A stretch of DNA of 64,000 nt from Anianabacter salinae (GCF_019061145.1 NZ_JAHQZS010000001.1:434001-498000), one strand, 5' to 3'; positions 1 to 7,736 are shown, counted from the stretch's first letter. Translations and numbers: made by a program. The notes: a model not told the origin generated them from the sequence alone.

Positions 1-2
1 TC

Positions 3-482
3 GACCGCGACGGCAAGGCGCTGCCGCTTGGCGAGTTCACCAAGATCGTGACGGTCAACCTGCTTGGCAGCTTCAACGTGCTGTCCAAATTCGCCGCCGC
101 GCTGCACACCGCCGATCCCCTTGGCGAAGAGCGCGGCGTGATCGTCAACACCGCTTCGGTTGCCGCCTACGAAGGCCAGATCGGGCAGGCCGCCTATGCG
201 GCCTCCAAGGGCGGTATCGTCGGCATGACCCTGCCCATCGCGCGCGAATTTGCCCGCCACGGTATCCGGGTGATGACCATTGCGCCGGGCCTTTTCCTGA
301 CGCCGCTTCTGGAAAGCCTTCCGAAAGAGGCACAGGACAGTCTTGGTGCGCAGGTGCCGTTCCCAAACCGGCTGGGCAATCCCGAAGAATATGCGCAGAT
401 GGTGCGCGCGATCCTCGAGAACCCGATGCTGAACGGCGAGACGATCCGTCTCGACGGCGCCATCCGCATGGCGCCCCGCTGA
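3..482 (+). CDS. Short-chain dehydrogenase, 3-hydroxyacyl-CoA dehydrogenase type 2-like (5' end missing)
   Basis: The reading frame is open from the left edge, so the N-terminal Rossmann part with the cofactor-binding glycine motif lies outside the window; 159 residues are visible. What remains is the classic SDR C-terminal half: an NTAS motif carrying the catalytic Ser, then YAASKGG with the YxxxK catalytic pair, followed by the IAPG segment. The ending with LDGAIRMAP is typical of the HSD17B10/3-hydroxyacyl-CoA dehydrogenase type II group, which oxidises 3-hydroxyacyl-CoA with NAD+ in beta-oxidation or branched-chain catabolism. Its operon partners would be upstream and cannot be seen. The subfamily is an inference from motif style; SDR membership is firm. 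Confidence 0.85.
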   Translation, partial: DRDGKALPLGEFTKIVTVNLLGSFNVLSKFAAALHTADPLGEERGVIVNTASVAAYEGQIGQAAYAASKGGIVGMTLPIAREFARHGIRVMTIAPGLFLTPLLESLPKEAQDSLGAQVPFPNRLGNPEEYAQMVRAILENPMLNGETIRLDGAIRMAPR

Positions 483-494
483 TCGTCCGTCTTG

Positions 495-523
495 CGCCCC
501 GGGGCAGATATGTCCCCGGGGCG
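495..523 (+). terminator. Strong hairpin after the SDR gene, likely terminator
   Basis: A perfect 10-bp inverted repeat, CGCCCCGGGG (495-504) and CCCCGGGGCG (514-523), is separated by 9 nt and starts 12 bases after the SDR stop codon. No clear T-run follows (TCTGATAT), so it is only a terminator-like hairpin. Confidence 0.5.
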
Positions 524-538
524 TCTGATATCCTGAAA

Positions 539-559
539 GCCCGACTGGATTAATCGGGC
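539..559. promoter_or_regulatory. Inverted repeat CCGA-N9-TCGG, candidate operator of the imelysin unit
   Basis: GCCCGA (539-544) and TCGGGC (554-559) are perfect complements with a 9-bp spacer, ctggattaa. The core CCGA-N9-TCGG recurs with the same spacing at 3338-3362, before the second iron transcription unit. The spacing equals that of RirA-type TGA-N9-TCA boxes, but the outer base differs. Function is inferred. Confidence 0.4.
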
Positions 560-567
560 ATTGCCAT

Positions 568-614
568 TTCCGACAGTTTCAGTCACCTACTTGGTGAGTG
601 CCACCGAGTCGGAA
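568..614 (+). promoter_or_regulatory. Possible 5'-leader stem that would mask the Shine-Dalgarno
   Basis: TTCCGAC (568-574) is complementary to GTCGGAA (608-614), which overlaps the GGAAGG ribosome-binding site of the small ORF at 624. A nested TCACC/GGTGA hairpin lies inside. If transcribed, this could fold and hide the ribosome-binding site. This is inferred from complementarity alone. Confidence 0.25.
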
Positions 615-623
615 GGATATCTG

Positions 624-806
624 ATGGTCCGACGTGATCAGCCTCCGTTGGAGCCGTGCCGCCGGGAATTGTTCCAGATTGCGTTTGAGGGCGTCGAATG
701 GCCCGCGATCTCGATCGAGCAGTTCCTGGACAGGCTGGCCGACCCCGCAAGGGACGGGGGCGGAGTGGCGCGCAGTCATGGACCGAAGGAAGGGACAACC
801 AGATGA
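624..806 (+). CDS. Small hypothetical protein translationally coupled to imelysin
   Basis: This is a 60-residue ORF with no family I recognise. Its start is supported by a GGAAGG Shine-Dalgarno at 611-616. Its stop codon overlaps the imelysin start (ATGA), as expected for coupled translation. The protein is soluble-looking, has an acidic-aromatic middle (FEGVEWPAISIEQFLDRL) and a polar tail, and has no signal peptide or membrane segment. A leader-like or coupling role for the downstream iron gene is possible. The alternative is that it is non-coding and the overlap is chance. Confidence 0.45.
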   Translation: MVRRDQPPLEPCRRELFQIAFEGVEWPAISIEQFLDRLADPARDGGGVARSHGPKEGTTR

Positions 807-2065
807 TCCGAACACTCTTGACCACCACGGCGATTGCCGCAGGCCTTGCAGGCACCGCCACTGCGCAGACCGCATCCGAGGTGCTGGACACCTACGCCGA
901 TATTGCTGCCGCCAAGTATGAGGACAGCCTGACCGCCGCCCGTGCGCTGCAGGACGCTGTTGCCACGCTGATCGAGGCGCCGTCCGCCGAGGCGATGCAG
1001 GCCGCGCGCGAGGCGTGGCTCGAGGCGCGCGTTCCTTACCAGCAGACCGAGGTTTACCGCTTTGGCAATCCCATCGTCGATGACTGGGAAGGCAAGGTGA
1101 ACGCCTGGCCGCTCGACGAGGGGCTGATCGACTATGTCGATGGCGGCTATGGTGGTCCGACGGATGCCAACCAGCTTGCCGCGCTGAACGTGATCGCGAA
1201 CCCGCAGTTCGAGCTGTCGGGGACCACCATCGACGCGGCCGACATCACGCCCGCGCTGCTGGAGGGGACGCTGCACGAGGTCGACGGCGTCGAGGCGAAC
1301 GTCGCCACCGGCTATCACGCCATCGAGTTCCTGCTGTGGGGGCAGGACCTGAACGGGCACGGCGACGGCGCCGGAAACCGCCCCTGGACCGACTATGCCA
1401 CGGGCGACGATTGCACCGGCGGGAACTGCGACCGCCGCGCCGACTATCTGTCCGCGGCGACCGAGCTTCTAGTATCCGATCTGGAATGGATGGCGGCCCA
1501 GTGGACCGAGAGCGGCGAGGCCCGCGCCAACTTGCTGGAAGACGAGCAGGCCGGAATCTCGGCGATGCTGACCGGCATGGGGTCGCTGTCTTATGGCGAG
1601 CAGGCGGGTGAGCGGATGCGCCTTGGCCTGATGCTGAACGACCCCGAGGAAGAGCATGACTGCTTCTCGGACAACACCCACAACAGCCACTACTACGACG
1701 GGCTTGGCGTGCAGAACGTCTATCTCGGCGAATACGTCCGCACGGATGGCACGCAGGTGTCCGGCCCGTCGCTGTCGGATCTGGTTGACGCAGACAATCC
1801 CGAGCTTGACGCGGAACTGCAGGCGCGGCTGGGCGAGACGATGATGGCGCTTGGCCGGATCAAGACCGCCGCCGAGGCGGGCTTTGCCTATGACGAGATG
1901 CTCGAGCGCGGCAACGACGCGGGCGAGCGGCTGGTGATGGGCGGTGTCGATGCGCTGATCGCGCAGACCCGGTCGATCGAGCGGGTCGTCGCCGCGCTTG
2001 ATCTTGGCGGGATCGATTTCGAAGGCTCCGACAGCCTCGACAACCCGTCGGCCGTGTTCCAGTAA
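803..2065 (+). CDS. Imelysin family periplasmic/outer-membrane iron-linked protein
   Basis: A 420-residue protein of the imelysin (peptidase M75/ICMP) family, whose members are linked to iron uptake. It begins with a signal peptide (about residues 1-22, cleavage after TATAQ). The family signature GYHAIEFLLWG is at residues 170-180, so the GxHxxE motif is intact (His172, Glu175). An HDCFSDNTHNSHY stretch lies in the second half. The start at 803 puts the signal peptide at the N-terminus and overlaps the small upstream ORF by ATGA. It is the first of two imelysins here; with the DUF1111 and DUF1513 genes downstream it forms a cluster seen in many marine bacteria. A good terminator follows the gene. 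Confidence 0.9.
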   Translation: MIRTLLTTTAIAAGLAGTATAQTASEVLDTYADIAAAKYEDSLTAARALQDAVATLIEAPSAEAMQAAREAWLEARVPYQQTEVYRFGNPIVDDWEGKVNAWPLDEGLIDYVDGGYGGPTDANQLAALNVIANPQFELSGTTIDAADITPALLEGTLHEVDGVEANVATGYHAIEFLLWGQDLNGHGDGAGNRPWTDYATGDDCTGGNCDRRADYLSAATELLVSDLEWMAAQWTESGEARANLLEDEQAGISAMLTGMGSLSYGEQAGERMRLGLMLNDPEEEHDCFSDNTHNSHYYDGLGVQNVYLGEYVRTDGTQVSGPSLSDLVDADNPELDAELQARLGETMMALGRIKTAAEAGFAYDEMLERGNDAGERLVMGGVDALIAQTRSIERVVAALDLGGIDFEGSDSLDNPSAVFQ

Positions 2066-2087
2066 CTCACCGCCACAGGACAAGACA

Positions 2088-2119
2088 GACGGGGCGCCTG
2101 ATGGTGCCCCGTCCTTTTT
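2088..2119 (+). terminator. Rho-independent terminator after imelysin
   Basis: GACGGGGC (2088-2095) pairs with GCCCCGTC (2106-2113). Three more pairs extend the stem to a TGAT loop, and TTTTT follows at 2115-2119. It sits 23 bases after the imelysin stop. The ATG at 2101 lies inside the stem, which argues against it as start of the next gene. Confidence 0.85.
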
Positions 2120-2130
2120 CGGGAAACCCC

Positions 2131-2382
2131 ATGAGCAAGACCCCCAGCCCCTGCATCGACGTCTGCAAGTACAAGCGCGAAGGCCACTGCATCGCCTGCT
2201 CGATGACCAAGGCGCAGAAAAAGGCGTTCAAGTCGCTCAAGAAAGACGACCAGCGCCAGGGTTTCGTCCAGCTTGTCATGGCGCAACAGGCGCAGATGGG
2301 AAAATTCCGCGCCTGGCCAGAGGTCTACGCAAGGCAATGCCGCAAGAAGGGCGTCGCGATGCCGCCGCTCCCCAAGGGCTAG
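2131..2382 (+). CDS. DUF1289 family small Cys-containing protein
   Basis: An 83-residue protein with the DUF1289 signature: a PCIDVC motif near the N-terminus followed by HCIAC about ten residues on, giving four closely placed cysteines that could bind a metal or Fe-S cluster. The function of the family is not established. I chose ATG 2131 because the longer frame would begin within the terminator hairpin. The stop codon (TAG, 2380-2382) interlocks with that of the convergent dps gene (2379-2381) through a CTAG palindrome. Confidence 0.8.
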   Translation: MSKTPSPCIDVCKYKREGHCIACSMTKAQKKAFKSLKKDDQRQGFVQLVMAQQAQMGKFRAWPEVYARQCRKKGVAMPPLPKG

Positions 2383-2852
2383 TCCTGCAGGTGGGCGCGC
2401 AGCATCCAGGCGAATTTCTCGTGCACGCGTCCACGCTCGATCGCCAGGTCTTCGGTCAACGTGTCGCCGTTGTCAGACGCCACATGCTCGACCCCTGACA
2501 GCGTCGAGGCGAGTTGAACCTGCGCCTGTTCGAGAATGCGGATCATGTCCGTGGCGGCCTGATGACCGTCCTGTTCGGCGACCTTCGACTTGTCCAGCAT
2601 GACGGCAAGGCGGCCCTCGGCATGGCAATCGAGGGCGCGGATGCGTTCGGCCAGATCGTCCTGCGCGGCAAAGTGATCCTCATAGATTGTCTGGAACAGA
2701 TCATGCAGGGGGCCAAAGGACATGCCCTTGACGTTCCAGTGGAAATTCTGGGCAAGCATGGTCGTCACCGCGGTCTCGGCGACGGCCTGGTTCAGTGCCT
2801 CGGCGATTGCCTCGCGGGCGCTTTGGCTGATGTCAGATGCTGGTTGTGCCAT
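2379..2852 (-). CDS. dps: Dps family DNA-binding ferritin-like protein
   Basis: A 157-residue Dps/ferritin-like protein. The ferroxidase-site signature is present: NFHWNVKG near residue 40, then HDLFQTIYEDHFAAQDDLAERIRALD with its spaced His/Asp/Glu ligands. Family members form dodecamers that oxidise and store iron using hydrogen peroxide and protect DNA. The start at 2852 has a GAGGAG Shine-Dalgarno about 8 bases upstream and gives normal Dps length. It overlaps the 3' end of the upstream minus-strand gene by 20 bases, so the two are likely co-transcribed. An iron-storage gene between two iron-uptake units suggests joint iron control (inference). Confidence 0.92.
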   Translation of the reverse strand: MAQPASDISQSAREAIAEALNQAVAETAVTTMLAQNFHWNVKGMSFGPLHDLFQTIYEDHFAAQDDLAERIRALDCHAEGRLAVMLDKSKVAEQDGHQAATDMIRILEQAQVQLASTLSGVEHVASDNGDTLTEDLAIERGRVHEKFAWMLRAHLQD

Positions 2853-3288
2853 TCCTGGTCTCCTCAGTCGGTTGAAGTATCGAACAGTCTTCCCCAAGCG
2901 CATCGGTCACACGCCGCAACAAGACGAACATCCATCTCTCGATGTGGGGCGGAACCCGGCTTGAGACAAGAAACGCCACGCTGTCGAGATCGTTCCGCCC
3001 CAGCGCCGCGATCGCGGACAGGACCCAGCGTTCGTCAAAGGTCATCTCGGTCTCGTGCAGTGCGTAGGTGCGGACAGGGCGACCGACCGCGTCCGACAGC
3101 GCCGACACCAGCGCCGTCATCGCCCTGTCCGGCGCGGCGTCGATGATGCTGCACGCCCGCTCGGGGCCAAGCCGGGCAGAGGCGCGGCAGGCCTTGGCCG
3201 CGAACCGAAGCCGCGTCAGGACAGCCCGGTCCACCGGCTCCTGCGGCACCTCGATTTCGGGGTCTGGAAATTTCAGGCAGACGCTCAT
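2833..3288 (-). CDS. Hypothetical protein upstream of and overlapping dps
   Basis: A 151-residue ORF starting at an ATG at 3288 and ending 20 bases inside dps. I do not recognise a family. It is predicted cytosolic and largely helical, with conserved-looking segments (RLRFAAKACRASARLGPERA, then ALHETEMTFDERWVLSAIAAL). No signal peptide or membrane segment is visible. Coding is supported by the natural residue composition, the position directly before dps on the same strand, and a divergent promoter region at 3289-3362 shared with the DUF1111 operon. Longer frames upstream become arginine-rich and look non-coding. Confidence 0.6.
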   Translation of the reverse strand: MSVCLKFPDPEIEVPQEPVDRAVLTRLRFAAKACRASARLGPERACSIIDAAPDRAMTALVSALSDAVGRPVRTYALHETEMTFDERWVLSAIAALGRNDLDSVAFLVSSRVPPHIERWMFVLLRRVTDALGEDCSILQPTEETRNGTTSI

Positions 3289-3337
3289 TGCTTGTATCCT
3301 TTCGCCGCACCCTCGCGGAAGGCGCTGGACGACTCGA

Positions 3338-3362
3338 ATTTCCGATAATAATAGTCGGAAAT
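3338..3362. promoter_or_regulatory. Inverted repeat ATTTCCGA-N9-TCGGAAAT, candidate operator in divergent iron promoter
   Basis: ATTTCCGA (3338-3345) and TCGGAAAT (3355-3362) are perfect 8-bp arms around a 9-bp AT-rich spacer, taataatag. It lies between the divergent hypothetical/dps and DUF1111 units and abuts the DUF1111 ATG at 3363. The core CCGA-N9-TCGG matches the site at 539-559. Binding there should block initiation; an iron-responsive Rrf2- or Fur-type regulator is inferred. Confidence 0.55.
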
Positions 3363-4925
3363 ATGAGCGATACAAGACACACGATGCTTGCCGGTCTGCT
3401 GGCGTTCGGCCTTGCCGCTGCAGCGACAATGACCGCCACCGCCGAGCCTGGCGTGCCCCTGCCGACGCTCGAAGACGTGCATCTTGACGTGATCCCCCGC
3501 ACCGAAGCCGAACGCGCGCGCATCGCCGAGGTGACTGCCCTGCCGGACAGCTTTGATGCGCCCTGGACCTTCGAAGAGAACGCAGGTGGGGCGCAAACCG
3601 TGCGTGCGCGGGACACGGCTGATGCATTCTCGCAGCCCGCCGCGAACCTCAGCTTCGAGCAGGAACTGGACTTCAAGGTCGGCAACGGGATGTTCAAGCG
3701 CATCTGGGTGTCGCCGCCCGCCTCGACCATCGCCTCAGACGGTCTGGGGCCGCTCTACAATGCGCGGTCCTGCCAGCGCTGCCACATCAAGGACGGGCGC
3801 GGCCATCCGCCCGAAGGGCCGGACGATACGGCGGTGTCGATGTTCCTGCGGGTGTCGATTCCCGCGGGCGATGTGCAAGAGATCGAGCGGTATATCGCGG
3901 GCACGCATGCCGTTGCGCCGGACCCGACCTATGGCACGCAGTTGCAGGATTTCAGCCTGCCGGGGCACGCGCCGGAATATCGGCTGTCCGTCGCGCATGA
4001 GGACATCGAGGTGCCGCTGTCCGGCGGCGAGACGGCAACGCTGCGCAAGCCGACCTATGACGCGGCAGATCTTGGCTACGGTCCGCTGCACCCCGCCGCG
4101 ATGCTCAGCCCCCGCGTGGCGCCGCAGATGATCGGCCTCGGCCTGCTGGAGGCGATCCCGTCCGAGGATATCCTGGCCCTCGCCGACCCTGACGATGCCG
4201 ACGGCGACGGGATTTCCGGGCGGCCGCAAATCGTCTGGTCGGATGTCCACGACCGCCCGATGCTGGGCCGCTTCGGCCACAAGGCGGGCAACCCCACCAT
4301 CCTCGAGCAGACCGCAAGCGCCTTTGCGGGCGACATCGGCATCTCGAACCCGATCCATACGGCCGGCTCGGGCGAATGCACCGACGCGCAGACCGATTGC
4401 ACTGCCTCGCTGGACGGCGCCGACGCCGAACAGGGCGGGTTCGAGATCGACCAGGTCGGCCTCGACCTTGTCACCTTCTACAGCCAGACGCTTGCCGTTC
4501 CGGCCCGCCGTGATGTCGATGATCCGCAGGTGCTGCAAGGGCGCGAGGTGTTCTTTGATGCGGGCTGCGCGTCCTGCCACCGGCCGAACCACGTCACGCA
4601 CCGGCTGGAAGGGGACGACCCCGCGAGTTTCCAGTTGATCTGGCCCTACACCGACATGCTGTTGCACGACATGGGGCCGGGGCTTGCCGATAACCGGCCC
4701 GAGGGGCGCGCCGATGGCCGCGAATGGCGCACCGCGCCTCTTTGGGGCATCGGGCTGACCGAAGCGGTGTCCGGCCACACGAATTTCCTGCACGATGGAC
4801 GCGCGCGGTCGCTGCTGGAGGCGGTGCTCTGGCATGGTGGCGAGGCGCAGGCGGCGCGCGATGCCGTCGTGCGGATGCCCCCCGAGGACCGCGACGCCCT
4901 GATCCGCTTTCTGGAGAGCCAATGA
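3363..4925 (+). CDS. DUF1111 di-haem oxidoreductase-like cytochrome
   Basis: A 520-residue protein of the DUF1111 (di-haem, 'thiol oxidoreductase') family. A signal peptide covers about residues 1-28. Two haem c sites are visible, CQRCH at residues 137-141 and CASCH at 402-406. An aspartate-rich DPDDADGDGISG loop lies between them and could bind calcium. Family members accompany imelysins and are thought to act in periplasmic iron redox handling, but the reaction is not established. ATG 3363 lacks a good Shine-Dalgarno and touches the operator; an in-frame ATG at 3384 would still leave a signal peptide. The gene overlaps the next one by ATGA. Confidence 0.88.
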   Translation: MSDTRHTMLAGLLAFGLAAAATMTATAEPGVPLPTLEDVHLDVIPRTEAERARIAEVTALPDSFDAPWTFEENAGGAQTVRARDTADAFSQPAANLSFEQELDFKVGNGMFKRIWVSPPASTIASDGLGPLYNARSCQRCHIKDGRGHPPEGPDDTAVSMFLRVSIPAGDVQEIERYIAGTHAVAPDPTYGTQLQDFSLPGHAPEYRLSVAHEDIEVPLSGGETATLRKPTYDAADLGYGPLHPAAMLSPRVAPQMIGLGLLEAIPSEDILALADPDDADGDGISGRPQIVWSDVHDRPMLGRFGHKAGNPTILEQTASAFAGDIGISNPIHTAGSGECTDAQTDCTASLDGADAEQGGFEIDQVGLDLVTFYSQTLAVPARRDVDDPQVLQGREVFFDAGCASCHRPNHVTHRLEGDDPASFQLIWPYTDMLLHDMGPGLADNRPEGRADGREWRTAPLWGIGLTEAVSGHTNFLHDGRARSLLEAVLWHGGEAQAARDAVVRMPPEDRDALIRFLESQ

Positions 4926-5905
4926 AACGCCCATTTGTTCTTGCCCTGTCCCTGCTTCTTGCTTCACCGGCCTTCGCCGGGGTCGATGAGGCGCTGGACA
5001 GGCACATCCTGCCGGGCTTTGCCGCCTTCGCAGCCAGTGCCGAGGCGCTGGAACAGGCCGCCGCCGCCGATTGCCGCCCCGCCGCGGTGAAGCCTGCGTT
5101 CCATGCCGCATTCGACGCCTGGATGGCGGTTGCGGACCTGCACATCGGACCGTCCGAGACGGGGGCGCTGTCGGTCGCGTTCTGGCCCGATACGCGCGGC
5201 TTCACTCAGCGCACCTTACAGCACCTCATCGCCGACGAAGACCCCATTGCCTTTGATCCCGAAGGCTATGACGAGGTGTCGATCGCGGCGCGCGGAGTCT
5301 TCGCGCTGGAGATGCTGTTGTTCGATCCCGCATTCACCGGCTACGGCGCAGGCAGCTATACATGCTCGCTGGTTCAGGCCATCGCGGCGGACCTTGCACA
5401 GCAGGCGCTTGCACTGGACAGCGATTGGCGCGGCAGTTTCGCCGCCACCCTGGGCAGCGCAGGCGCGCCGGGGAACACGCAGTTCCTTGAAGATGGCGAG
5501 GCGTTGCGCGCGCTCTACACCCAGCTTCTGTCTGGTCTCGAATTCACCGCCGACCAACGGCTCGGCCGCCCGCTTGGCACGTTCGACAGGCCCCGCCCGA
5601 CCCTTGCCGAGGCGTGGCGTTCAGGCCGCAGCCTGCGCAATGTGCTTCTGTCGGTCGATGCGGCGCAGGCGCTGGCCCATGCCCTGGCGCGGGGCGCATT
5701 GCCGCAGACCGACGCCGCCACCGCGCGCGTGCACGACGTGGCAGAGCGTGTAGGCCCGGCGTTCGAGGGCGTGACCGACCCGCAGGACCGCCTGCAGGTC
5801 GAGGTGCTTCAGCAAGCCGTCGAGGCGCTGCAAACAGCGATCAAGACCGAACTCGGCGCGCCGCTTGGACTGTCGGCGGGCTTTAACGCGATGGACGGGG
5901 ACTAG
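4922..5905 (+). CDS. Second imelysin family protein
   Basis: A 327-residue exported imelysin-like protein with a signal peptide at residues 1-19 (ends ASPAFA). It is shorter than the first imelysin. The motif position reads GVFALEMLLFD, so the His of GxHxxE is replaced by Phe while Glu is kept; the divergence suggests a different metal-binding mode. It overlaps the DUF1111 gene by ATGA and is followed after 4 bases by the DUF1513 gene, giving a three-gene operon. This order (DUF1111, imelysin, DUF1513) is a known neighbourhood in marine bacteria. The role in iron acquisition is inferred from context and family. Confidence 0.85.
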   Translation: MKRPFVLALSLLLASPAFAGVDEALDRHILPGFAAFAASAEALEQAAAADCRPAAVKPAFHAAFDAWMAVADLHIGPSETGALSVAFWPDTRGFTQRTLQHLIADEDPIAFDPEGYDEVSIAARGVFALEMLLFDPAFTGYGAGSYTCSLVQAIAADLAQQALALDSDWRGSFAATLGSAGAPGNTQFLEDGEALRALYTQLLSGLEFTADQRLGRPLGTFDRPRPTLAEAWRSGRSLRNVLLSVDAAQALAHALARGALPQTDAATARVHDVAERVGPAFEGVTDPQDRLQVEVLQQAVEALQTAIKTELGAPLGLSAGFNAMDGD

Positions 5906-5909
5906 GATC

Positions 5910-6980
5910 ATGGCCACGCGCCGCAGCTTTCTTGCCGCCTTGCTGGCGACCGGAGCGGCACCCGGCCTTGGCTGGGCCGCCGTCGGCAGCCCGTCCTGGA
6001 TTGCCGCTGCGCGCGCGCCCGGCGGGGGCTTTGCGCTCTATGGCATCGGCATCGACGGCGATGTGACGTTCGAGGTGCCGCTGCCCGCGCGCGGGCATGC
6101 CGGGGCGGGGCACCCGAGCCGCGCCGAGGCGGTCGCCTTTGCCCGCCGCCCGGGCCGCTTTGCGCTTGTCGTGGACTGCGTGTCGGGCAAGGTGCGCCGC
6201 CGCCTGGTCCCGCCGGACGGGCTTCAGTTCAACGGACATGGCGTCTTTGCCGAAGGCGGGGCGCTTTTGCTGACCAGCGAACAGCGCGCGGACACCAGCG
6301 ACGGCGTCATCGGCATGTGGGACGTGGACGCCGGGTATCGGCGCATCGGCCAGAGGCCAAGTGACGGCATCGGTCCGCACGAGGTGCGGCTGATGCCGGA
6401 CGGCCGGACACTGGTGATCGCCAACGGCGGTATCGCGACCGATCCGGCTGACCGCGCCAAGCTGAACATCGCCACGATGCGCCCGAACCTTGCGTATCAC
6501 GATCTGGACGGGTCTCTGCAGGAGACGGTGGAGCTTGAACCAGACCTGAGGCAGTTGTCGATCCGGCATCTGGCGATCCGTGCGGGCGGGCTGGTCGGCT
6601 TTGCGATGCAGTGGGAAGGCGAGGCGGGCGCTGCACCGCCGCTTCTGGGCCTGCACCGCAGGGGCCAGACCCCGACCCTTGCCGAGGCGCCGCTGGCGGA
6701 CGAGTTGGCAATGCAGGGATACGCCGGCAGCGCCGCGTTCAGCGGCGACGGCTCCGAGATCGCCATCACCTCGCCGCGCGGCGGACGCGTCCACCGCTTT
6801 TCCGCATCGGGCGCGTTCCTTGGCGCGGTGTCCCGCGCCGATGTCTGCGGGCTGGCCTCGCGCGGGGCGGGATACCTTGCCAGCGATGGTCTGGGCGGGC
6901 TGATCGTGATCGAAAACGGAACCGCAAGGGCCCTGTCACGGGTCGATTGCGCCTGGGACAACCACATCGTTTCGCTCTGA
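5910..6980 (+). CDS. DUF1513 family protein with Tat signal
   Basis: A 356-residue DUF1513 protein. It opens with a twin-arginine signal (RRSFLAALLATGAA), so it is likely exported folded, perhaps with a cofactor. The rest is rich in short beta-strand repeats of beta-propeller type (GIGPHEVRLMPDGRTLVIAN is typical of such blades). The function is unknown; the family travels with imelysins. The start at ATG 5910 places the RR motif at residues 4-5 and follows the imelysin stop by 4 bases. It is the last gene of the iron operon. Confidence 0.85.
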   Translation: MATRRSFLAALLATGAAPGLGWAAVGSPSWIAAARAPGGGFALYGIGIDGDVTFEVPLPARGHAGAGHPSRAEAVAFARRPGRFALVVDCVSGKVRRRLVPPDGLQFNGHGVFAEGGALLLTSEQRADTSDGVIGMWDVDAGYRRIGQRPSDGIGPHEVRLMPDGRTLVIANGGIATDPADRAKLNIATMRPNLAYHDLDGSLQETVELEPDLRQLSIRHLAIRAGGLVGFAMQWEGEAGAAPPLLGLHRRGQTPTLAEAPLADELAMQGYAGSAAFSGDGSEIAITSPRGGRVHRFSASGAFLGAVSRADVCGLASRGAGYLASDGLGGLIVIENGTARALSRVDCAWDNHIVSL

Positions 6981-6983
6981 TTA

Positions 6984-7000
6984 CGGCCCGGCAAGGGCCG
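6984..7000 (+). terminator. Weak hairpin after the DUF1513 gene
   Basis: CGGCCC and GGGCCG form a 6-bp stem with a 5-nt loop just after the stop codon. No T-run follows, so termination is uncertain. Confidence 0.3.
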
Positions 7001-7015
7001 AATTCAAACAACTGC

Positions 7016-7044
7016 TTGACGCCTTCAGAATTCTTTCGCATGTT
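7016..7044 (+). promoter_or_regulatory. Candidate promoter of the TetR gene
   Basis: TTGACG (7016-7021) is a good -35 match. A 17-bp spacer leads to a weak -10, CATGTT (7039-7044). A start site about 7 bases downstream would coincide with the ATG at 7051, so the mRNA could be leaderless. This fits the absence of any Shine-Dalgarno. Confidence 0.4.
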
Positions 7045-7055
7045 TCAAACATGCG
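7037..7055. promoter_or_regulatory. 19-bp perfect palindrome over the TetR start codon, candidate operator
   Basis: CGCATGTTTCAAACATGCG is a perfect palindrome around a central C. It covers the putative -10 and the ATG at 7051. Size and symmetry fit a TetR-dimer site, suggesting autorepression. Confidence 0.65.
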
Positions 7056-7728
7056 CTTGAATCATGTGAATGAATTGCGATTGGACACTCGGGACGCCCT
7101 GCGCGATGCCGCTGAAGAGCTGTATGCCGAGAAGGGGATCGACGGCGTGACGACGCGCGGTCTGGCCGAACGTGCGGGCGTCAACATGGCCGCCGTGAAC
7201 TACCACTTCCGCAACAAGGATAACCTTACGCTGGAAGTGTTCCGCGATGTGGCCCGCCGCACCGTCAAGCGCAGACTCGACAGCCTTGCGCGGATCGAAG
7301 CCGAGGCAGCCACGGAGAACCGCGCGCCGCATCTGTGGGACGTGGTCGAGGCGTTCGTGGATGCCTACGTCAACGACGACACCCCCCGCACGGGCATCCT
7401 GCTGGCGCATCTCGTGCTTCAGCACCGGGTGCGCCCGACCGAATGGACCCGCGCCATCGTCGCGCAGGAACTGGACGATTTCGCCTTGCGCTACATGGCG
7501 GTGCTGCACCGCGCCGTGCCTCACCTGAACGAGCGCGAGGTGCATTGGCGCTATCACCTGATGGTCGGCGCCGTGATGATGAGCCTCAGCGACCAGCGCA
7601 CCGATGGCCGGATGAAGCGCCTGTCGGACGGGCTCGCCAACCCCGAGGACCGGTCGCAATTCCGCCAAGAGCTTATCTCGTTCCTTGTTGCGTCGTTCGG
7701 ATCGCCCTGCGGGGGCGACGGCCCCTGA
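7051..7728 (+). CDS. TetR family transcriptional regulator
   Basis: A 225-residue TetR repressor. The N-terminal helix-turn-helix is clear (residues about 13-60, containing TRGLAERAGV and NYHFRNKDNL). The helical C-terminal ligand domain is unassigned. ATG 7051 is the only reasonable start; it has no ribosome-binding site and sits in a palindromic operator. The TRAP operon starts 78 bases downstream on the same strand, so the regulator may control it; its ligand would then be the transported compound or a catabolite. That link is inferred from adjacency. Confidence 0.9.
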   Translation: MRLNHVNELRLDTRDALRDAAEELYAEKGIDGVTTRGLAERAGVNMAAVNYHFRNKDNLTLEVFRDVARRTVKRRLDSLARIEAEAATENRAPHLWDVVEAFVDAYVNDDTPRTGILLAHLVLQHRVRPTEWTRAIVAQELDDFALRYMAVLHRAVPHLNEREVHWRYHLMVGAVMMSLSDQRTDGRMKRLSDGLANPEDRSQFRQELISFLVASFGSPCGGDGP

Positions 7729-7736
7729 CACACGCC

